Source: Motilimonas sp. E26 (GTDB lineage Bacteria > Pseudomonadota > Gammaproteobacteria > Enterobacterales > CBDFNC01). Taken from it: a stretch of 51,088 nucleotides of DNA. Under the pieces are notes generated by a model. That model was not told the origin of the DNA. It searched no databases and was given only the letters and a program-made list of their open reading frames with translations. Of this stretch, positions 36,838 to 46,587 are shown in pieces. The translations under genes were made by a program, and so were the position numbers. The stretch spans positions 1 through 51,088 of the forward strand of contig NZ_JAIBHJ010000028.1 of NCBI RefSeq assembly GCF_021278025.1, given 5' to 3'. How positions within the stretch are numbered: the stretch's first letter is position 1; the number at the start of each line of letters is the position of its first letter.

Positions 36838-37035
36838 CTTAACGAAATCGACGACGAAAACATTTGCGTGTTGCCGCCGAAATTGGTGTTATATAGCCCG
36901 TTGGTGACAAACATTAATCGAGTCATTTGTTAATAAAACAATGGAACTCAAAAAACCAGCGGTTGGACAAGTGGAAGTCCAAAAGGACTACGACTTGTTC
37001 GCTTCTCATATACAAGGAATGGAAAAGGAATTGTT

Positions 37036-38712
37036 ATGCTTGCTAAGTTAACTAAGATTTCTACCGCAGTAGCAATGGGTGCTACTATGATCGCAGGAGC
37101 TATCTCTGCTCCAGCAATGGCTGCTGATAAAGCAACTCTTACACTAGTTTCTGAATTGAAGCCAGCTTGGGTTCGTAACTTCAACCCTCTTACAGTTACT
37201 TCACGTCTTGCTACAACTAACCAATTCATTTACGAGCCACTACTAATCGTAAACGAAATCAAAGGTGGTGCAGTTGAGTACCGTCTAGCAAACAAACACT
37301 ACTTCTCTGACGACCTAAAAACAGTTTTCTTTGAACTGAAAAAAGACGTTAAATGGTCTGACGGTCAAGCATTCAACGCAGACGACGTAGTTTACTCTCT
37401 AGGTCTAGCAGCAGCTGGCGGCGCATTTGACGTTGCAGGTATTAGCTCTAAAATTTCTGGCGTTAAAAAAGTTGACGATTTCAAAGTTGCAGTAACTCTT
37501 TCTGAAGTGAACACAGGTGTTGTATCTGAAATCGTTCGCGCTCCAATCGTTGCTGAGCACATCTTCTCTAAGCAAGCTGACCTAGCTACGTTTGCTAACG
37601 AAAACCCAGTAGGTACTGGTCCTTTCACAGAAGTTGATACTTTCACTCCACAGCTTTACGTTCAATGTCGCAACCCGAACTACTACGAGAACGATAAACT
37701 AGCTGTTGACTGTATCAAAATGCCACAGCTTGCTAACAACGACCAGCTACTTGCTGCAGCAATCAAAGGCGACCTAGACTGGACTTCAGCGTTCATTCCA
37801 GATATCGACCGTGTACTTGTTAGCCAAAACAAACACTACCACTACTGGTTCCCTGCTGCGGGTTCTGCATCTTTCATGCTTAACTTCAAAACGCCAAACA
37901 AAGACAATGCTAAAGCGTTCAACGACGTAAACTTCCGTCGTGCATTCTCTATGGCTCTTGACCGTCAAGCAATCGTAGACATCGCTGGTTACGGCTACTG
38001 GTCTGTGAACGAGTACCCAGATGCACTAGGTGACCAATTCAAAGCTTGGGCTAACCCAGATGTAATGGCTAAGTACGGTAAGTACAGCAAATTCAACATC
38101 GAAGGTGCTAAAGCGCTTCTTAAAGAAGCTGGTTACAAAGACGTTGATGGCGACGGTTTCGTAGAAAACAAAGACGGTTCTAAGATTGAATTTAAAATCC
38201 TAGTACCAAACGGTTGGTCTGACTTTGTAAACACAGTACAAATCGGTGTTGAAGGTCTTCAAGAAGTAGGTATCAACGCTAGCGTTTCTACTCCTGAATT
38301 CGCAATCCTAAACGAAAAAGTTATGTCTGCTGACTTCGATGCTCAGTTCTCTAACTACTTCGCAGGTCCAGATCCATACATGTACTACAACACTGCTTTC
38401 CATTCAGAGCAAATGGACAAAGCACGTTTCGGTGGTCACCACAATGTTGATAAAGAGCTAGATAAACTTATCGATGGCTTCAACAAAACTGGCAACCAAG
38501 ACGAGAAGCTAAAAATTGTTTACCAAATCCAAGAGAAAATTGGATCTAACCAAACAACTATGGCTGCTATGAGCACGAACTACAACTACCAGTACAACAC
38601 TAAGCGTTTCACTGGTTGGTTCAACGAAAGCAACCCACAAGCGCGTCCAGTAGTATGGCCTGATACACCAGAGCGTCTACTTCACGTACTAAATCTTAAG
38701 CCAGTTAAATAA
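37036..38712 (+). CDS. chitin-oligosaccharide periplasmic binding protein (CBP)
   Basis: The 558-aa protein has a Sec signal cut near ...SAPAMA (residue ~29) and the SBP family 5 fold of oligopeptide-type binders (GQAFNADDVVYSL, NPVGTGPF, FRRAFSMALDRQAIV). In Vibrio CBP delivers (GlcNAc)n to the ABC importer and holds ChiS inactive when unbound. Codons are strongly selected (CGT, AAC, GGT, CTT/CTA), so it should be abundant. It ends at a hairpin before the permeases, which would leave it in excess over them. Confidence 0.92.
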   Translation: MLAKLTKISTAVAMGATMIAGAISAPAMAADKATLTLVSELKPAWVRNFNPLTVTSRLATTNQFIYEPLLIVNEIKGGAVEYRLANKHYFSDDLKTVFFELKKDVKWSDGQAFNADDVVYSLGLAAAGGAFDVAGISSKISGVKKVDDFKVAVTLSEVNTGVVSEIVRAPIVAEHIFSKQADLATFANENPVGTGPFTEVDTFTPQLYVQCRNPNYYENDKLAVDCIKMPQLANNDQLLAAAIKGDLDWTSAFIPDIDRVLVSQNKHYHYWFPAAGSASFMLNFKTPNKDNAKAFNDVNFRRAFSMALDRQAIVDIAGYGYWSVNEYPDALGDQFKAWANPDVMAKYGKYSKFNIEGAKALLKEAGYKDVDGDGFVENKDGSKIEFKILVPNGWSDFVNTVQIGVEGLQEVGINASVSTPEFAILNEKVMSADFDAQFSNYFAGPDPYMYYNTAFHSEQMDKARFGGHHNVDKELDKLIDGFNKTGNQDEKLKIVYQIQEKIGSNQTTMAAMSTNYNYQYNTKRFTGWFNESNPQARPVVWPDTPERLLHVLNLKPVK

Positions 38713-38730
38713 TTAACTGACTAAGACATC

Positions 38731-38760
38731 AAGCCTCTCCCCCGGGAGGGGCTTTACTTT
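38731..38760 (+). terminator. hairpin between the CBP gene and the permeases (partial terminator)
   Basis: AAGCCTCTCCC (38731-38741) pairs with GGGAGGGGCTT (38744-38754) with one G-U pair, followed by TTACTTT. In this place it probably acts as an attenuator that lowers expression of the following genes. Confidence 0.7.
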
Positions 38761-38870
38761 AACGTAAACCTTCTAATTCGACTTTTTTACACTCGCGTAT
38801 CCCCTTTTGGATACATACCTGGAAACAGCTAGAGTGGCCCGAATGGAAGCAAATAAATAGGTGTAGAGAT

Positions 38871-39851
38871 ATGGGATTTATATTAAGACGTCTCGTCTTT
38901 TACTTTGGTGCCTTTTTGGTAGCCGTTGTAATTAACTTCTTCTTGCCGCGCATGATGCCCGGTGATCCAGTCGATGCAATGCTTGCACAAGGTGCGAGAT
39001 TTACTGCAGAGCAAATCGCAAACTTACGATTAACTTTTGGTGTCGACCAACCCCTTTATCAACAATTTTTTACTTACTTAGGTGATGTATTCACACTTGA
39101 GCTAGGTCACTCAACCTTTTTCAGTAACATGCCTGTATCAGAAGTACTGGCTAACGCTTTTGGTTGGACCCTGTTCTTAACAGGTACTGCAACTATTTTA
39201 GCGTTTATGTTCGGTGCGACATTAGGTATTGTTGCAGCTTGGTACCGTGGTGGTAAGTTCGACAGTATCGCTTCACCACTGTCTTTAGTACTACAAGCAA
39301 CCCCACAGCTGGTTTTTGGTATCGTGGTATTATTCTCTTTAGGTGTAACGTGGGACTTAATTCCTATCAGTTATGCTTACGATCCAGAGCTAACCCCTGA
39401 TTTCACATCATGGGAATTCCTCAAAAACGTACTTCTTCACGCAGTCGGCCCTATTTTCTGTATCTTCATCGTACAGTTAGGTGGTTTCTTAGTGCCTATG
39501 CGTAACAACATGATTAACTTACTTAACGAAGACTACATCACCATGGGTAAGGCAAAAGGCCTATCAAATATCCGCGTGATGTTAAACTACGGTGCACGTA
39601 ACGCTATCCTGCCAAGTGTAACCGCATTATCTATGGCATTAGGTTTTGTTGTAGGTGGTGCACTGGTTGTTGAGGTTATATTCAACTACCAAGGTTTAGG
39701 TTCAGTGCTTTTCAATGCCATTGTCAACCGTGACTACCAGCTCATCCAAGGCCAGTTACTTATCATGACAGTGTTCATGCTAGCGTTTAACTTTTTAGCC
39801 GATGTGTTGTATGTATTCTTGGATCCTCGTCTTCGTAAGGGTGGTAAATAA
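38871..39851 (+). CDS. ABC transporter permease 1 (DppB-like) for chitin oligosaccharides
   Basis: The 326-aa inner-membrane protein has about six hydrophobic segments and the DppB/OppB layout: N-terminal MGFILRRLVFYF, MMPGDPVDAML, then the EAA loop NEDYITMGKAKGLSNIRVM that contacts the ATPases. It lies 2 bp before the second permease. Homology to peptide importers is at the fold level; the substrate is inferred from the chitin genes on both sides. Confidence 0.9.
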   Translation: MGFILRRLVFYFGAFLVAVVINFFLPRMMPGDPVDAMLAQGARFTAEQIANLRLTFGVDQPLYQQFFTYLGDVFTLELGHSTFFSNMPVSEVLANAFGWTLFLTGTATILAFMFGATLGIVAAWYRGGKFDSIASPLSLVLQATPQLVFGIVVLFSLGVTWDLIPISYAYDPELTPDFTSWEFLKNVLLHAVGPIFCIFIVQLGGFLVPMRNNMINLLNEDYITMGKAKGLSNIRVMLNYGARNAILPSVTALSMALGFVVGGALVVEVIFNYQGLGSVLFNAIVNRDYQLIQGQLLIMTVFMLAFNFLADVLYVFLDPRLRKGGK

Positions 39852-39853
39852 TT

Positions 39854-40780
39854 ATGGGTTTTATCAATCTTTTAACTCGTAACAAAAAGGCACTATTTGG
39901 TCTTTGTATTGTCGGGTTCTTCGTTGTTATTTCGGTTTTTGCTCCGTTCATCACGCAGTACGATGCTAAAAAACGTGTAACTAAATCACACGTACCACCA
40001 AGTGAAGAGCATGTATTAGGCTCTACTCGTATGGGTCGTGACGTATTTGCACAAACCTTATACGGTGGCCGCGTGTCACTGGCGGTTGGTTTTGGTGCAG
40101 GCATCATAGTAGTTGCAATGGCCGTTGCTATTGGTATTACAGCGGGTTACTTCGGTGGCCTAATTGATGAAGTATTAAGCTCACTAATGAACATTATGCT
40201 TGTTATCCCGCAGCTACCGCTGTTAATGGTATTGGCGGCTTTTATCGGGGAGGTAAGCCCGATGGTTATTGCCCTCATAATCGGTCTCACGTCCTGGGCG
40301 TGGGGGGCGCGCGTTGTTCGTTCTCAAACCTTAGCGGTACGTGAAAAAGAGTTTGTTGTAGCTGCTCAAGTACTAGGTGAGCCTTCATGGCGCATCATCT
40401 TGATTGAAATTCTACCTAACTTAGTTTCAATCATCGGTGCAAGTTTCATCGGCTCGGTAATCTACGCTATCATGACCCAAGCAACCCTTGAGTTCCTAGG
40501 CCTAGGTGATCCAACGTCTGTAACTTGGGGTACGCAATTATTTAACATGCAAAAAACCTCAGCTATCCACATTGGTGCGTACTGGGAAGTATTCTCTCCA
40601 ATTGTTGTAATCGCTTGTGTGGGCGCAGGTCTTGCCCTATTAAACTTCGCGGTTGATGAAATTGCTAACCCACAACTACGTTCACACGTTGGCCTTAAAC
40701 GTTGGAAGCAAATCACAGCACAAAAAGAAGCAGAAGCAGCAGCACAAGAAACAACAGCACAACAAGGAGCAGCATCATGA
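39854..40780 (+). CDS. ABC transporter permease 2 (DppC-like) for chitin oligosaccharides
   Basis: The 308-aa protein has a short N-terminal tail, a first membrane segment (ALFGLCIVGFFVVISVFAPF), the HVLGSTRMGRDVFAQTLYGG block and the EAA loop EKEFVVAAQVLGEPSWRII, all DppC-type. The Ala/Gln/Glu-rich tail (residues ~290-308) is unusual. Its stop overlaps the next ATG by four bases (ATGA). Confidence 0.9.
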   Translation: MGFINLLTRNKKALFGLCIVGFFVVISVFAPFITQYDAKKRVTKSHVPPSEEHVLGSTRMGRDVFAQTLYGGRVSLAVGFGAGIIVVAMAVAIGITAGYFGGLIDEVLSSLMNIMLVIPQLPLLMVLAAFIGEVSPMVIALIIGLTSWAWGARVVRSQTLAVREKEFVVAAQVLGEPSWRIILIEILPNLVSIIGASFIGSVIYAIMTQATLEFLGLGDPTSVTWGTQLFNMQKTSAIHIGAYWEVFSPIVVIACVGAGLALLNFAVDEIANPQLRSHVGLKRWKQITAQKEAEAAAQETTAQQGAAS

Positions 40781-41820
40781 GCGTAAACCAAGCTAACGCA
40801 TCTGTTCATGATAAAACAGACATTCAACTTTCTGTCCGTAACCTATGTGTTGATTACATTACCAGCAATGGCGATGTACGTGCAGTAAGTAACGTTTCAT
40901 TTGATATCGGTCGCGGTGAAGTATTTGGCCTAGCGGGTGAGTCTGGTTGTGGTAAATCGACGGTTGCCTTCTCGGTATGTCGTTTACATAAGCCACCAGC
41001 GTTTATCTCAGGCGGTGAAATCATTTTTAACGGTCGTGACATTCTTAAGTTTGACGACGAGCAATTACGTGAATACCGCTGGAAAGAATCAGCCATGGTG
41101 TTCCAAAGTGCAATGAACAGCCTAAACCCTGTTTTAACACTTGAAGAGCAATTTTGTGACGTATTACTTGCGCATACCAACATGACACGTCAAGAGTGTA
41201 TTAAGCGCGCAGGCCAATTGCTTGAAGTGGTTGATATTCACCCTAGCCGTTTATCCGATTACCCTCACCAGTTCTCTGGTGGTATGCGTCAACGTCTTGT
41301 TATTGCTATTGCATTAGCATTGAACGCAAAACTCATCATCATGGATGAGCCAACAACGGCACTTGACGTAGTGGTTCAACGTGAAATTTTACAAAAAATC
41401 TATCAGTTAAAAGAAGAGTTTGGCTTCTCAATCCTCTTCATTACGCACGATATCAGCTTAATGGTCGAGTTTTGTGACCGTATCGGTATCATGTACGCAG
41501 GTGAGCTTGCAGAAGTAGCACCCGCGAAAAACATTTTAACTAAACCTAACCATCCTTATACCGAAGGTTTAGGTAATGCGTTCCCTCCTCTACACGGTGA
41601 GAAAAAACGTCTTGTTGGTATTCCAGGTACACCATTGAACCTGTTTGAAGTACCTGTGGGCTGTCGCTTCCAAGCGCGTTGTCCTTACGTTAAAGACATC
41701 TGCCGTAAAGAGTACTGTAAGTTAACTGAGGTTGCCCCAGGTGAGTTCTCAGCTTGTCATCTACACAAAGATGGCATCGTTGACATCATCGCATTAGAAA
41801 AGCAACCGGTTCAGGGCTAG
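40777..41820 (+). CDS. ABC transporter ATPase 1 (DppD-like)
   Basis: The 347-aa protein has Walker A GESGCGKST, signature FSGGMRQR, Walker B LIIMDEPT and the OppD-type C-terminal Cys block (CRFQARCPYVKDIC), which may bind an iron-sulfur cluster. ATG 40777 is chosen because AAGGAG (40764-40769) precedes it and it overlaps the upstream stop; the longer frame to 40702 lies within the permease. Confidence 0.92.
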   Translation: MSVNQANASVHDKTDIQLSVRNLCVDYITSNGDVRAVSNVSFDIGRGEVFGLAGESGCGKSTVAFSVCRLHKPPAFISGGEIIFNGRDILKFDDEQLREYRWKESAMVFQSAMNSLNPVLTLEEQFCDVLLAHTNMTRQECIKRAGQLLEVVDIHPSRLSDYPHQFSGGMRQRLVIAIALALNAKLIIMDEPTTALDVVVQREILQKIYQLKEEFGFSILFITHDISLMVEFCDRIGIMYAGELAEVAPAKNILTKPNHPYTEGLGNAFPPLHGEKKRLVGIPGTPLNLFEVPVGCRFQARCPYVKDICRKEYCKLTEVAPGEFSACHLHKDGIVDIIALEKQPVQG

Positions 41821-41839
41821 TAGGATTGAGAGAAGCATT

Positions 41840-42820
41840 ATGAGCAATAATAATCCAATAATTGAAGTTAAAAATCTGGTTAAAGACTTTCCTATCAATG
41901 CCAATGCCTTGAAGAAGAGTCACATGCGTGCATTGAACGATGTTTCGTTCAACCTTTATAAAGGCCGCGCATTAGCTATCGTAGGTGAATCAGGCTCAGG
42001 TAAATCAACCAGCGCTAAGATCATTGCGAAAATGTACAGCCGCACAGCAGGTATGGTGAAATACCACGGCCGTGACATTGATGAATTTAATCACAAACAA
42101 TCATTAATGGAATACCGTGAAAGTGTGCAAATGATTTTCCAAGACCCATTTGGCTCTTTGAACCCAACGCACACTATTTTCCATCATTTAGCTCGTCCAT
42201 TGTTGTTACATAAAAAAGTAACTAGTAAAGCGGATCTACCTGGTCGAATTTACGAACTACTTGAACGTGTGGGTTTAACGCCAGCAAAAGAAACGGCTGA
42301 AAAGTTCCCGCATCAGCTTTCTGGTGGTCAACGCCAACGTGTGAACATTGCACGTAACTTAGCGGTTGAGGCGGAAATAATCCTTGCCGATGAACCAACA
42401 TCAATGCTTGACGTGTCAATTCGTCTAGGTGTTTTAAACCTAATGGAAGACATGAAAAACGATGGCATCTCAATGATGTACATCACGCACGATATCGCCA
42501 CTGCGCGCTACCTAGCAGAAGATATTGGTGTCATGTATGTTGGTCACTTAGTTGAATGGGGTGAAGTAGACGAAGTACTACAAAAACCAGCGCACCCTTA
42601 CACTCAGCTGCTTATGTCTGCGGTACCCAACCCAGAGAAGAGTATCCATGACAACCTAGAAGGTGGTCGTAAAGGTGAAATTCCACTGTGGACCCCAGAA
42701 AGTGTTGGTTGTCCGTTCTCTGGCCGTTGTTTACAGGTAATGGATAAGTGTAACCAAGCGTTACCTGAACCAAAAGAGATCGCGCCGAACCACTTCGTAC
42801 GTTGTTTCTTACACGAGTAA
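41840..42820 (+). CDS. ABC transporter ATPase 2 (DppF-like)
   Basis: The 326-aa protein has GESGSGKST (Walker A), LSGGQRQR (signature), IILADEPT (Walker B) and the C-terminal CPFSGRCLQVMDKC block of OppF/DppF. It pairs with the previous ATPase to drive uptake. It lies 19 bp after it, and GAGAGAAG is the ribosome site. Confidence 0.92.
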   Translation: MSNNNPIIEVKNLVKDFPINANALKKSHMRALNDVSFNLYKGRALAIVGESGSGKSTSAKIIAKMYSRTAGMVKYHGRDIDEFNHKQSLMEYRESVQMIFQDPFGSLNPTHTIFHHLARPLLLHKKVTSKADLPGRIYELLERVGLTPAKETAEKFPHQLSGGQRQRVNIARNLAVEAEIILADEPTSMLDVSIRLGVLNLMEDMKNDGISMMYITHDIATARYLAEDIGVMYVGHLVEWGEVDEVLQKPAHPYTQLLMSAVPNPEKSIHDNLEGGRKGEIPLWTPESVGCPFSGRCLQVMDKCNQALPEPKEIAPNHFVRCFLHE

Positions 42821-42854
42821 TAAGCAAGAAATATAGATAATAAAGGATCCTGCC

Positions 42855-44561
42855 ATGCAGCTACTGACTAACCACATTGGTTATCAAGTTGGCGCAAATA
42901 AAGTGGCAGTCATCAAAGCAAAAGCCGGACTTGTTATGAGCCCGGCTTCTTTGATTTCATGCCAGGATAAAAGCGTATGTTTTACAACTGAAATAGTACC
43001 GCACGGATGCGTTGACCAGTGGAGTGACTGGTACTTCTACCAAATAGATTTTTCTGAATTTGATCAGCAAGGGGAATTTGCAATTGTCGTCGAAAATGAT
43101 GGTGAAACCTTCAGTTCACACCCCTTCTGCATTGCCGAAGAACTACTACTAAATCGTACTTTGTCTGATAACTTATTTTACTTCAAAGGCCAGCGCAGCT
43201 CTGGGCCCTTTGATAAAGCCGATCAAGATTTACCTTTTTGGGGAAATGAGCAAAAAACAGCCGACGTGCGCGGCGGCTGGTTTGATGCCAGCGGTGACAT
43301 GAGTAAATATCTCAGTCATCTATCTTATGCTAATTACCTCAATCCTCAGCAAATTCCCATGGTGGTTTGGAATTTAATCCGTTGCCATCGAGAGCTGGGG
43401 AAATCGGATAATATCAGCAAGGTGAACCTCAATAAGCGCATCCTCGATGAAGCTTTGTTTGGTGCTGACTTTTTGATGCGGGTATTGGATAAAGATGGCT
43501 ACTTTTATATGACGATTTTTGATCAATGGAGCAAAAACGTTAATAACCGTCATATCTGCGCCTATGAAACCCAAAAAGGCACTAAGACGGAACAGTGGCA
43601 AGCAGCTTTCCGCCAAGGTGGTGGAATCAGTATCGCAGCTCTGGCTGCAGCTTCTCAGTTAGCACCCGAGGGGGAATTTGCCCCTGCGCAATACCTAGCT
43701 GGGGCCGAGCAAGCTTATGCCCATTTATGTGAAAATAATCGCGCTTACTGCGATAATGGCAAAGAAAACATCATTGATGAATATTGTGCCCTACTCGCGG
43801 CCATTGAGCTATTCAAAGCAACCAAAGATCAGCGCTACTTATCTGAATCTCGCCGTTGGGCGAAACGCTTGCAAGCGCGGCAGGTCAGCGATGAATTGGT
43901 CTCTAATTGGTGGACTGTAGAAGAAAACAGCGACCGCCCTTACTTCCACGCAGCAGAAGCTGGCTTGCCAGTTATCAGTCTTATTGAATACAGCAAAATT
44001 GAAAGCGATTCCAATTTTCATGCAAGTGTCTTAAAAACCATCAAGCAAGCCATACAGTTTGAGCTTGATATCACAGCAGAAGTCGTTAACCCCTTTGGTT
44101 ATGGGCGTCAATACGTTAAAGCTGTCGATGAACCCCATAGACGAACTGCTTTTTTTGTCGCACAACAGAATGAATCTGGATATTGGTGGCAAGGTGAAAA
44201 CGCTCGTTTAAGTTCGTTGGCTAGCGCAGCAAAAATGAGCGCTGAACTGTTTAAGGACAGTGACCCTGAGCTAGCAAAAAATGTACAAGCTTATGCTCAA
44301 CAACAATTAAACTGGATACTTGGTTTAAATCCATTTGATGCTTGCATGCTTTATGGTCATGGCCATAACAACCCTGAATACATTGATGGTTATCCTAGCG
44401 CGCCCGGTGGCATCTGTAATGGCATCACCTCTGGTTTTGATAATGAGAGGGATATCAGCTTAGTGCCTGAAGCGCAAAAAGATGATTTCTTCCAAAACTG
44501 GCGTTGGGGCGAACAATGGATCCCCCATGCTGCTTGGTATATATTAGCAGTCGCTTTATAG
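42855..44561 (+). CDS. GH9 exo-beta-glucosaminidase (chitosan oligosaccharide hydrolase)
   Basis: The 568-aa protein has an N-terminal Ig-like CelD_N domain (~1-95) and a GH9 (alpha/alpha)6 barrel: GGWFDASGDMSKY near 135-150 carries the catalytic base Asp, and the last part (NGITSGFDNERDI, WRWGEQWIPH) contains the proton-donor Glu region. No signal peptide is seen, so it acts in the cytosol on imported sugars. Related enzymes of this locus in Photobacterium remove GlcN from the non-reducing end. It is the sixth gene of the operon. Confidence 0.85.
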   Translation: MQLLTNHIGYQVGANKVAVIKAKAGLVMSPASLISCQDKSVCFTTEIVPHGCVDQWSDWYFYQIDFSEFDQQGEFAIVVENDGETFSSHPFCIAEELLLNRTLSDNLFYFKGQRSSGPFDKADQDLPFWGNEQKTADVRGGWFDASGDMSKYLSHLSYANYLNPQQIPMVVWNLIRCHRELGKSDNISKVNLNKRILDEALFGADFLMRVLDKDGYFYMTIFDQWSKNVNNRHICAYETQKGTKTEQWQAAFRQGGGISIAALAAASQLAPEGEFAPAQYLAGAEQAYAHLCENNRAYCDNGKENIIDEYCALLAAIELFKATKDQRYLSESRRWAKRLQARQVSDELVSNWWTVEENSDRPYFHAAEAGLPVISLIEYSKIESDSNFHASVLKTIKQAIQFELDITAEVVNPFGYGRQYVKAVDEPHRRTAFFVAQQNESGYWWQGENARLSSLASAAKMSAELFKDSDPELAKNVQAYAQQQLNWILGLNPFDACMLYGHGHNNPEYIDGYPSAPGGICNGITSGFDNERDISLVPEAQKDDFFQNWRWGEQWIPHAAWYILAVAL

Positions 44562-44659
44562 TAAACGCTATTTCCGCTTAACTATTTAAGTTAAGCGGTT
44601 TCTCGGTATCTAACCCGATGTAAGTGATACCTTTATTAATCAACTTTTGAGGTTTTCCT

Positions 44660-46546
44660 TTGGCTGTCGTACTTGAAATCACAGAATTACGGAACGGCTC
44701 GCATAATTATAGTGCAGACTTTATGCTAACCAATCTGAGCCAATCCAGTTTAACGGATTGGACCCTTAACCTATTCTTAGTCGGACTCCTCGACCCCGCT
44801 AAGCTTGACGGTGTTGAACTAGTTCGTCAAGACGGTAGCTTTATCGCGCTGAAGCCGAACATGCCAACTAAGTTAGAGCCTGGACAGGTATTCAACTTTA
44901 CCTTGCTGGTCGACAAGCTTGCGTTAAAAAATATAACCGACCTGCCATCAGGCATTTATCTTTCGTTTGGCGAGAAGGAGCAAATAATACAAGTTGAATT
45001 TGCTCCTTTTATCCTCCCTCACGTAGCGGTAACGCCAGCACCGAAACTCAATCAAGCACCACCAAACGCACTGGCTATTATTCCTCAGCCACAACAAGTT
45101 GAGCTAAATAATGACACCTTAGCAATACAACAGCATGTTTGGATAAATAACAACCAAGGCCTTGAAGTTGAAAGTCAGGTATTTTTATCCCAACTAAGTA
45201 AGCTGCGTTTAGGTAAAGAAAAAAGCACGGTCATTGATTGTCTGTGGGATGATAAATTAACTCTAGAAGCGTACCAAATCGCGATCAAAGACAAAATTGT
45301 CGTCTCTGCCGGTAGCAAAGTGGGCTTTGGCCGCGCTTTTGCTAGTTTGGCCCAATGTTTAAATGCAACTTCAGCATTACCTCAGGGTTTCATTAAAGAC
45401 CAACCCCGATTTGCCTACCGTGGTTTTATGCTTGACTGCGTACGACACTTTCGTAGCGTAGAAAAAATCAAGCAAGTCATCGACCTTTTAGCTTATTACA
45501 AATTCAACACATTACATTGGCATTTTACCGATGATGAAGCTTGGCGAATTGAAATTAAAGCCTTTCCCCAGTTAACCGAAACAACCGCTTATCGTGGCCA
45601 TGGCTTAGCCATCGAATCTCAATTTGGCAGTGGCTCAGATCCCTATGGTGGTTTTTATAGTCAAGAACAAGCAAAAGAAGCTGTTGCCTATGCAGCAGAA
45701 CGACATATCCAAGTGATCCCTGAAATCGATATTCCAGGTCATTCACGCGCGGCCATGAAGGCATTACCGGAGCTACTAGTCGATCCTGATGATCGCTCAC
45801 AATATTGCTCGGTGCAGTTTTATACTGATAACGTGCTAAATCCTGCTCTTCCTGGCACTTATCACTTTATTGATCAAGTAATTGATGAGTTATGTGACAT
45901 CTTTCCAGCACCTTACTTACACGTTGGTGCCGACGAAGTACCTGAAGGTGTGTGGGAGCATTCGGCGATTTGCCAAAAAATGCTAGTAGATAATGGTTAC
46001 CAAGATTTACGTGAGTTACAAGGTCACTTATTACGTTATGCACAAGATAAGTTACGTCAGAAAGGTAAAACCTTACTCGGTTGGGAAGAAGCCATCCACG
46101 GCGACAAACTAGAACAAGATGCGATTATATATGCTTGGCGTGGGGTTGAAAGCTCAATTAAAGCGGCCAATCAAGGCTATCAAGTCATCGCAACACCGGC
46201 TCATTTTACCTACCTCGATATGGCTTATAACCGTTCAGAAGTGGAGCCAGGTACCACTTGGGCAACCGATTTTGAGCTTGAAGAGGCTTATTGGTATGAA
46301 CCGTTAAACGATAACTTATCTGAAACGGGCAAGGCTAATTTACTGGGTGTGCAATATGCGCTTTGGAGTGAATTTGTACGAACTGATAGCCAGTTTGATT
46401 ACATGGTCTTTCCGCGGTTAATCGCTGGAGCAGAAGTAGCATGGAGTCAACCAGAGCACAAAGATTGGCAAGACTTCCAAGCGCGGCTTAATGTTCATTT
46501 TAATTACCTTGATCACCTTGGCATTAAATACCGCCATTATAAATAA
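44660..46546 (+). CDS. GH20 beta-N-acetylhexosaminidase (chitobiase)
   Basis: The 628-aa protein has an N-terminal beta-sandwich (~1-125), a GH20b-type domain (~135-245) and the (beta/alpha)8 barrel with YRGFMLDCVRHF and the catalytic Asp-Glu in HVGADEVPEG at about 425-426. It splits (GlcNAc)2 and longer oligomers to GlcNAc in the cytosol; no signal is present. The start is TTG at 44660, supported by GAGG eight bases upstream; no ATG fits. A 98-bp gap separates it from the GH9 gene. A strong terminator follows. Confidence 0.92.
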   Translation: MAVVLEITELRNGSHNYSADFMLTNLSQSSLTDWTLNLFLVGLLDPAKLDGVELVRQDGSFIALKPNMPTKLEPGQVFNFTLLVDKLALKNITDLPSGIYLSFGEKEQIIQVEFAPFILPHVAVTPAPKLNQAPPNALAIIPQPQQVELNNDTLAIQQHVWINNNQGLEVESQVFLSQLSKLRLGKEKSTVIDCLWDDKLTLEAYQIAIKDKIVVSAGSKVGFGRAFASLAQCLNATSALPQGFIKDQPRFAYRGFMLDCVRHFRSVEKIKQVIDLLAYYKFNTLHWHFTDDEAWRIEIKAFPQLTETTAYRGHGLAIESQFGSGSDPYGGFYSQEQAKEAVAYAAERHIQVIPEIDIPGHSRAAMKALPELLVDPDDRSQYCSVQFYTDNVLNPALPGTYHFIDQVIDELCDIFPAPYLHVGADEVPEGVWEHSAICQKMLVDNGYQDLRELQGHLLRYAQDKLRQKGKTLLGWEEAIHGDKLEQDAIIYAWRGVESSIKAANQGYQVIATPAHFTYLDMAYNRSEVEPGTTWATDFELEEAYWYEPLNDNLSETGKANLLGVQYALWSEFVRTDSQFDYMVFPRLIAGAEVAWSQPEHKDWQDFQARLNVHFNYLDHLGIKYRHYK

Positions 46547-46551
46547 ACTAA

Positions 46552-46582
46552 AAAACCACGTTTACCCTGTAAACGTGGTTTT
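46552..46582. terminator. bidirectional terminator after the chitin operon
   Basis: AAAACCACGTTTAC (46552-46565) and GTAAACGTGGTTTT (46569-46582) form a perfect 14-bp stem. It ends both the GH20 gene and the converging permease gene. Confidence 0.93.
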
Positions 46583-46587
46583 ATCGC

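Larger units (their letters stand above)
36596..37035 (+). promoter_or_regulatory. chb operon control region (440 bp, no gene)
   Basis: It contains an 11-bp hairpin TCCTGATCTCA/TGAGATCAGGA (about 36605-36640) after chiS without a T-run, a perfect CRP site at 36695-36710 and a second CRP-like palindrome at 36822-36837. TTGCGT (about 36864) with TGTTAT 17 bp later is a possible promoter. GGAAAAGGAAT before ATG 37036 is the ribosome site. ChiS sites are expected here but I cannot define them by eye. Confidence 0.65.
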
